Below the pieces are notes generated by a model, which saw only the letters and a program-made list of their open reading frames with translations, was not told where the DNA came from and did not search any database. Shown piece by piece: positions 58,051-64,000 of a stretch of 64,000 bases of DNA. This stretch comes from Undaria pinnatifida (taxonomy: Eukaryota; Sar; Phaeophyceae; Laminariales; Alariaceae). The position numbers were made by a program, and so were the translations under genes. The stretch covers positions 1,976,501 through 2,040,500 of the forward strand of contig JABAKD010000014.1 of assembly GCA_012845835.1 (NCBI GenBank), written 5' to 3'. Numbering within the stretch: position 1 is the first letter of the stretch; every line of letters begins with the position of its first letter.

Positions 58051-60340
58051 TCCTTGCTCACGGTTGATACACGGCTGGGTTAGTTGTATTTTGCTGTGCT
58101 GATTAGCTAGGCCGCTCATTGACATGGTGGTATTACGGTTGCTATCGGTTGCTATTGCTTCGCTCCTCGCTAGCAATATATCGCTTCCATAGGCACGGCG
58201 GTGCCAGCGGGCTTTGCGTCGCTGACCTCGGTACGGCAGTACCAGCGTTTCTTGTTCCGCTGGCCTCGGTACGTTGTGCTGCCACCTCTCTGGTTGCTGG
58301 TTGGGTGTAGTGGATATACCACCATCGCTGGATCGGCTTTGCCGGGGACATGTTGTCTTGCCAGTTGCTGAGGTACACAGATGGTTCGGCTGTCTTCGTT
58401 GCCGCGGCTGACTTTCGGATCGCGGCTGAGATACAGCTATGGCTGACATGGGTCAGCGTTGCGACCGCTATACCACTCGTTACTGTTGATATACACTTCA
58501 TGCTAACGCAGTTTAATCAGAGGCGACTGCGTGTGTCGCGGGTTGCGGGGTTACACAGCTAGGGTTGGTGTGCTGACAACGTCGTTGCAGTCGATACGGC
58601 ATATATCTCGGATGCCGATGCCGCTGCTCCCTTGTCTTCTCACCGACGCGCGCGGGTTACGGTTTAATAATGGGCGGGGTTACCATGTGGCAGGTTAACC
58701 CGCTTCTGCTGCGAGAGATAAAGACTTTGCGAAACAAGATCGGAACGAACTCATGGTCTAACTTCGCTGGTTGCTGGTTGGTTGCGGTTAACACACGTAT
58801 CTAGCTGGTTGCTGTGTTCATCCAGATGTTGACAATTATCTTCGTGCCGCTACTGATTCACGGGTCGCGGTTGGGACACAGTTGTTGGTGACATGGGTCA
58901 GGGTGGCGACCGCTATACCGACCGCTATACCGACCGCTGTACCTCTCTTTACTGTGGATATACAGTTTATGCTGATGCAGTTTCATCAGGGATGGCTGCA
59001 TGTTTCGCTTGTTGCGGTGGTTACACAGCTATCGTTGACGCGCAGATCGAACAGTTATCACTGGCTCGGCTGCGCCAGATGCGTTTGCTTTGCGGATTGC
59101 TGTGGGTACTAATACCCCCTTTGGGACTTCGGAGAGCAACGCTGACGAACATAACTGGCAATTGCAGGGTCAGCCACACGACGTTACACGGGGTGCTAGC
59201 TTAAGGAGTGGGAATTTTCATGAGCGACTCCAACGCAAGAAGCTGCGCGATACGCGCGTAGCATGACACATCGTGTGCTGCGCACTCATGCTATGACAAT
59301 GACCGCCTTTCTTACTTGTTTTATCGCTATGCGTGGGCTCCGAAAGGGGTAATGTCGGTATTAATGTGGGTATACAGCTGTCGCTGACACACGGCTGTGT
59401 GGATATGCAACCATCATTGGCACTGTTGCCAGAGATGGTTTCACTTTGCTGATCACTGTTGATATACAGCTGTGCCAAAAGTGCTTTCGCTTTGCGGGTA
59501 GCTGCTAACATACAGCTATTGCCCACACCGATGTGTTGTCGCTGTTGCCTCGCTAGTCGCCGTTGATAGTCGTTGATCACTGTCGCTGTTGATATACAGC
59601 GGTTGATGGCACGGCTGTCATATTGGCTGTTTCGTCGCTGATTGCTTTTATAGGACGATCTCCGGCGCGGGCTATTGACTGTTGCTTCGCTGATCAATGT
59701 TGATATACACCAATCTCCGGCGCAGCCGTGCCGGAGCTGCTTTGTGTGACTGCTGACGTGGCTGGGGTATGGTTGCGGTGGCTTCGCTAGTCGCTGTCGG
59801 TATACAGCAATCACGGGCACGGTTGTGCCAGAGGCTCTACTTCCCTGACCTCGGCGTGGCAGTGCCAGGGGCTTCTGGTTGGCGGATCTCGGCCCGGCGG
59901 TGCTGGAGGCTTTGGTTTTGCTGATCTCTATAGATATACAGCTATGACTGGCATGGCGGTGTTATCTCTGGGCCGCTGCAGTTGATTTGCTTGTTGCTGA
60001 TGATAGTTTCTGGGTGCTGTCAATATATAAAAGCTATCGATCACACGACTGTGTCCATACATAATGGCCGCTGCTTCGTGGATTGAGATTGTTTTACCAT
60101 CATCGCTAGCACGGCGGTGCCGGAGATGCTTTTGCCTAGCTCATTGCTGATGTCAAACAGATACTGACGCCTGTCTTCGTCGCCGCTATTGCTTCGAAAG
60201 TCGCGGTTGACAGACAGTTATGGCTGACATGGGGTCAGAGTTGCGCCCGCTATACCGCTTGTTACTCCGTCAATATGCATGTAATGCTTACGCAGTTTTA
60301 TCAGAGGTGATAGTGTGTATCGCTGGTGGCATTAATTACA
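58051..60340. repeat. degenerate edge of the satellite array
   Basis: GTTGATATACAGC, GCTTTGCTGAT, CTATACCGC and GGCACGGC(T/G)GTGCC-type words continue, but spacing is irregular. A block of about 220 bp (58500-58720) recurs at 60290-60500: ACGCAGTTT(A/T)ATCAGAGG, TGTGCTGACAACGT, GTCTTC and CCGCTTCTGCTGCGAG. Shorter matches to it lie near 58900-59040. Confidence 0.7.
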
Positions 60341-61792
60341 CATCTATGGTTGATGTGCTGACAACGTGCTTGTAGTCGACACTGCATACATTTCAACGGA
60401 TACCGAGACCGCTGCCCCCATGTCTTCCTACCTACGCGCGGGGGCTACGTTTTGATAACGGGCGGGTGTCGCGGTGTGGCGGGTAAACCCGCTTCTGCTG
60501 CGAGGACTCGACACGCTAAATACAGCTCGTCCGCAACCCAGTACAGGTACCTTTCGACGGCCCCATCCCCGGGTCCCTCTCCACGTGAATTGGGCGTACG
60601 TGCACCGGCAGGGTGTACGCCGCGACGGGTGGGTGGGCGCATCGCTGGCCCAGCAGCCCCCAATCCCCCCCGATCTGGGCGCTGCGGGGATAAGAACGCA
60701 ACGCCCGCGCGCCAGGGGAGTTGGAGGTCGGGACGGGGTCGGGATCGCCGGGGATGCGGCGACCGCGGCCTACTCGCTTCTCCTGCCATTCCGCCGCCCG
60801 CCCCCGGTCCGCCCGGGCGGTAGCTGAGCGGGCTGACTATAAATCTCGGTTGCAGGCCCTGTTTAATCTTCATTTTAATTTTATTTATTTATTTTTTTTG
60901 CTAGCTACTGATAGTATCGCAGACACATGCGTGACTCATGGCAGCTGTTCCTATTACGTTACATCATAATTTCGCTGTTAGGTAATGGCAGGTAGGAGTG
61001 GCTCGGAGTCGCGCTGTTAGTGTCTGTGCTACCGTCAGGTTTTCTCGATGGGTTGGCTGGACACACAGCATCACTTTGACGCTCGCTTAGTTGTTTAGCA
61101 GAACAAGGGGCGTGAAATGTTTCCCCCCGGTTCTAACGTACGATGCTGTGTGTTGACATCCAGATAGTCTTGTATCGGCATTCGCGGTAGGTGGGCGCGG
61201 AGGAATGGCTCTGGCACCTAAATCATTGCCAGACTGGCGTGCAGCCTATTCCACAGCTTTCCGCCGAACATCGGTGGGGGGACACATGGGCGATTCTCAA
61301 CCCCTCGCCCACATTGCCTGTTTCGGCAGACGTATTTAGGGACCCGATGCAATGGCCGCTCCGACGGTGGTCGTGGCATGCCCCGGCGTAGGACGCCGGC
61401 GCGGGGGGGAACGCGTTTGTGCCGGGTTTAGTGCGCAGATACGAATCGGTTTTGGACGAACTCGTCATGCAGGAACACCCACTCCGTGACGAGCTTACAT
61501 CATGCTGATGTTTGGAACATGGAACAAGCAGTACCGAGGTACCATGTATGTTTTACGGTGACTACTGCTGCTCTTACGGGGAGCACCTATCAAACCAGTG
61601 ACGGTGCTTCTAAGCGAACGCAAACGTAGGCTAATCCTAATTGACTTACCACACCCGCCGGTCCTTCGCTTCGTGCACGCCACTGTATGGAAACAATTTA
61701 TAAGAAGTTTGGGTGAGGCGACGACCCCAGTCCGGTAGCCGATGCAGAGTATAAGAAGCAATGGAAGTATGGGTAGGCCCACCGGCTGGGGG
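60341..61792. other. anonymous stretch, GC-rich at 60520-60840
   Basis: The GC-rich part gives proline/arginine-rich open frames on both strands (for example 60445-60873 minus) without a domain. 61190-61780 has interrupted plus-strand frames that I cannot identify. Confidence 0.4.
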
Positions 61793-61853
61793 AGGAGGCC
61801 TCATCTAATCCAATACTTACTTTAAATGATCGGTGAAGCCGCAGAAGAATACT
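61793..61853. repeat. 61-bp segment repeated at 62424-62484
   Basis: Identical over 61 bp, starting AGGAGGCCTCATCTAATCC and ending GCCGCAGAAGAATACT. It directly precedes the 159-bp segment at 61857; the second copy at 62424 is followed by unrelated DNA. Confidence 0.85.
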
Positions 61854-62194
61854 ACAGTAAAATCGGGTTTCCAGAAAATGAGACATCGATGGTACGGAGG
61901 TGGCTCCATGATTTGGAACCGGTGAATTACTTGGAGAATCTAGGCCACATCGATCATTGTGCATGTTTCCCACGAACCCAAAGCCAGAGAACATACGTCG
62001 AAGGAGAAATACTGACCATCCCACCCACCCAGCTTATGCATGCAGTAGTTTCTTGTTTTACAACCTTTGCGGACCGGAGAAGTCTGCGAGCGCCTTGCCA
62101 CACTCAGCCCTGTGCGGAAGCAACCAGGGATGTCTTCAAATGGATCCGAGATTGGAACAAAGCTGTTGGTTCCGGCCTACTTGAGCCTATCTGA
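61826..62194 (+). CDS. hypothetical 122-codon open frame spanning duplicated segments
   Basis: Starts MIGEAAEEYYSKIGF inside the 61-bp repeat, crosses the 159-bp repeat (LHDLEPVNYLENLGHIDHC) and continues to RDVFKWIRDWNKAVG, stopping at 62192. I recognise no domain. Partial copies at 51.7 and 62.4 kb suggest it is part of a multicopy or mobile sequence. The minus strand is also open, so coding is uncertain. Confidence 0.25.
   Translation: MIGEAAEEYYSKIGFPENETSMVRRWLHDLEPVNYLENLGHIDHCACFPRTQSQRTYVEGEILTIPPTQLMHAVVSCFTTFADRRSLRAPCHTQPCAEATRDVFKWIRDWNKAVGSGLLEPI
61857..62015. repeat. 159-bp segment duplicated from/to 51714-51872
   Basis: 158 of 159 bases identical to 51714-51872. Adjacent sequence is unrelated. 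Confidence 0.85.
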
Positions 62195-62423
62195 CGCACA
62201 GTACCGGAGCCACAACCATTCATTGCCTTTAACCCCCGCCCAACGGGCAAGAACAAGAGGACGTAGAAAACATTTCGGACCACCCTTGACATCCTGCGTG
62301 CTGAGTAGCTGCTGCGCCGTGTTTGTTTATTTTATTATATTTTATTTTATTTTCCAGGATTACAGCCGCGCTGAGCGCTCAGCGCGGAGGTACATCCCGG
62401 GCGAGGCCCTCCTGCTTCGGGGC

Positions 62424-62484
62424 AGGAGGCCTCATCTAATCCAATACTTACTTTAAATGATCGGTGAAGCCGCAGAAGAATACT
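62424..62484. repeat. second copy of the 61-bp segment
   Basis: Same 61 bp as 61793-61853. Here ATGATCGG... runs into TGGCGTCATCC and a stop at 62500, so the reading frame is cut short. Confidence 0.85.
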
Positions 62485-62659
62485 GGCGTCATCCTCGAAA
62501 TTAGCCACAGAAAATGGCCTTTTTCTTCGGATTTATGGCTCAAATAAACTCACTGACTATCCCCGATTTCCTCGAGATACTATTACTCAGTACGGGGCCT
62601 ACAAGCTGAACCAGGAAAAACAAACTCCGCATTATTATACGAAAACGCAAACAACCGCA

Positions 62660-63010
62660 GAAACTCGATTTAATCGTACTCTGCACACTGCACGGCGAAA
62701 AGCATCCCCCCTCCTCCGTGCACGACGAAATGTGTAGCACACGTAGTGGCGGGATGTTGCACTGTGCTCAAAAAACTCAAACTCGAATAATACCTGGTAA
62801 AAAAATATCTCCCCCCCCAAAAAAGCTCCCGCAAAACGGGGGTTCGTACGGCGATGTACTTCGAGTTCGACGTACACACTGGGTTTTGTGCCAGGTTCTT
62901 CGCCCCCTCGTTATCCTCGAAAACCGTAACTGTACGTCGTACCAAACCCCGGGACAATAAATCCACACATACCGCGAGAACATCACCATCTTCATGGTGT
63001 CTGCCAGATT
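62660..63010 (-). pseudogene. Ty1/copia RNase H fragment
   Basis: Minus strand: ADTMKMVMFSRYVWI in one frame, then after a frameshift VTVFEDNEGAKNLAQNP, SNSKYIAVRTPVLREL. This is the end of the copia pol RNase H domain, where E-DN-GA and the S-K-I-V-H/LR segment are standard landmarks. It lacks reverse transcriptase upstream, and downstream frames are broken. The usual SKHIDVR is changed to SKYIAVR, removing the conserved acidic residue, so it is inactive. Confidence 0.78.
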
Positions 63011-64000
63011 ACAACGGCATTGTACAATACGGCGGCACCGACTCAAACAGACAAAATAATCAACTCGCAAAATCAAACCATTGTACCTCGTTATTCCTGA
63101 CGAGTACGCATAACATCGGTGCTATACATATATCAAGTAAGCATGGGGTAAGTCCGCGCTATCAGACAACGCATAACCAACGCGTCAGCGGGACAATACT
63201 CGTACTCAAGTCACGAATACTCGAACTAGACCGAACGCGCCTCTGCGCAGCTCGTGGTCTGTTCAATCTCGGGCGATTTGTCATTGGCCGAGATTTGTCA
63301 TACCAACAATAAACAATCCTCATCCTATGACAAAAACAAGAAAAACAATCAAGTCCATCTCAAGCAGGCTGACAATCAACGTTCGAACAACAAAATCACA
63401 ATCATCCAGCATCATACCCAGTCATTTCAACCCCAATGCCCGAAACACTACTGCTGGTGGTCCCTCCGCTGCGGCAGCCTCCTTCCGGTCTCATGGCATC
63501 GCCGCAGCTCGGGCACTCCAGCCTATCCTCCTGAATGAATCAGCCGTTCCTGGCGCAAAATTGACTCCACACAAGCAGCGGATGGATCGTGCAATCGAGC
63601 GATTAGGTCGGCATAGATAGGTTGAACTGCTCTTTTAATCAAAAATCCCTCGCACATGCTCAGTTGCCCTGTTTTTAGATTGCTCACCAAGAGCCCTCTA
63701 GTCTATACTCATACCAGTTATACCTGCATGGAAATCTTTAGTAACAGCAGTATCGCAATGCTACACTGCGGGGTACTCCACCGTTGTGCAATGATCCGCA
63801 ACGCAGGCAGTATCTGGGCGTATCATATACTCGCAGACAAGTCGATGTACAATCGATCGTGCCGGTGTATCATTCGTACTCGTATCCTCTTGTATCGATA
63901 ACTACCAACAGACGGGCGGATAGCACGGGATGTATTGCTGTAGTACTGCATGCTGTTTCTACTCTACAAATGGGGAACGTCACACGTCAAGGACATGCCG
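63011..64000. other. anonymous stretch to the window end
   Basis: No gene, repeat family or tail recognised. Several short frames at 63254-63620 overlap in different frames without a domain. Confidence 0.4.

Noticed and set aside
53793..58501. Many 100-270 codon minus-strand frames with repeated peptides
   Set aside because: The satellite unit lacks stops in several minus frames, the peptide changes frame from unit to unit, and the DNA-level hairpins explain the conservation better.
60445..60873. 142-codon minus-strand GC-rich frame
   Set aside because: Both strands and several frames are open because of high GC. Composition is Pro/Arg/Gly with no domain.

Overview
This window is gene-poor, repeat-dense nuclear DNA from a eukaryote. 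Evidence: a GT-AG intron that joins two halves of one protein, tRNA-derived SINEs with poly-A tails, a non-LTR retrotransposon, Helitron and Ty1/copia remnants, MITEs with clean target-site duplications, embedded CCCTAA repeats and a satellite array. The mix of families, and a degenerate protein at the left end that I associate with brown-algal repeats, makes a stramenopile alga (perhaps a brown alga) my best guess. That is inference from memory of protein families, not a search. A run of exactly 500 N at 12556-13055 is an assembly gap.

Layout. 0-9 kb: a broken repetitive protein (62-850), old SINE-body fragments (3-4.6 kb), a possible BED zinc-finger remnant (8.8-9.1 kb), otherwise anonymous. 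10.1-11.2 kb: a tandem array of tRNA-like units. 13-18 kb: C/G-homopolymer-rich modules of a very abundant unknown repeat (here 'Rep-A'), a solo LTR and pieces of a very short LTR element. 18.2-22.7 kb: an (AAC)n-tailed retroposon, a frameshifted LINE carrying a nested SINE, a Tc1/mariner-like MITE and another SINE. 22.7-27.5 kb: more Rep-A, short LTR element, PIF/Harbinger-like MITE and a repeat containing telomeric motifs.

28-48.3 kb: the one convincing host gene. It is a membrane glycosyltransferase resembling bacterial GT84 cyclic glucan synthases (also OpgH/MdoH). Exon 1 (27986-29040) and exon 2 (47535-48321) join in phase and in the correct family register across an intron of about 18.5 kb. 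The intron is packed with SINEs, Rep-A copies, a (CAA)n microsatellite, a foldback element and a Helitron remnant. 48.6-49.2 kb is a minisatellite just downstream.

49.4-51.1 kb: a retroposon copy split by a 1.17-kb TIR transposon, with the uninterrupted homologous site visible at 18.7 kb. 53.5-58 kb (degenerating to about 60.3 kb): a satellite array made of small hairpins whose stems vary in a compensated way. 61-64 kb: recently duplicated segments of unknown origin and a copia RNase H fragment.

The mobile layers give a relative chronology. Rep-A, the LINE and the AAC-tailed retroposon are old hosts. The SINE and the TIR transposons inserted into them later.
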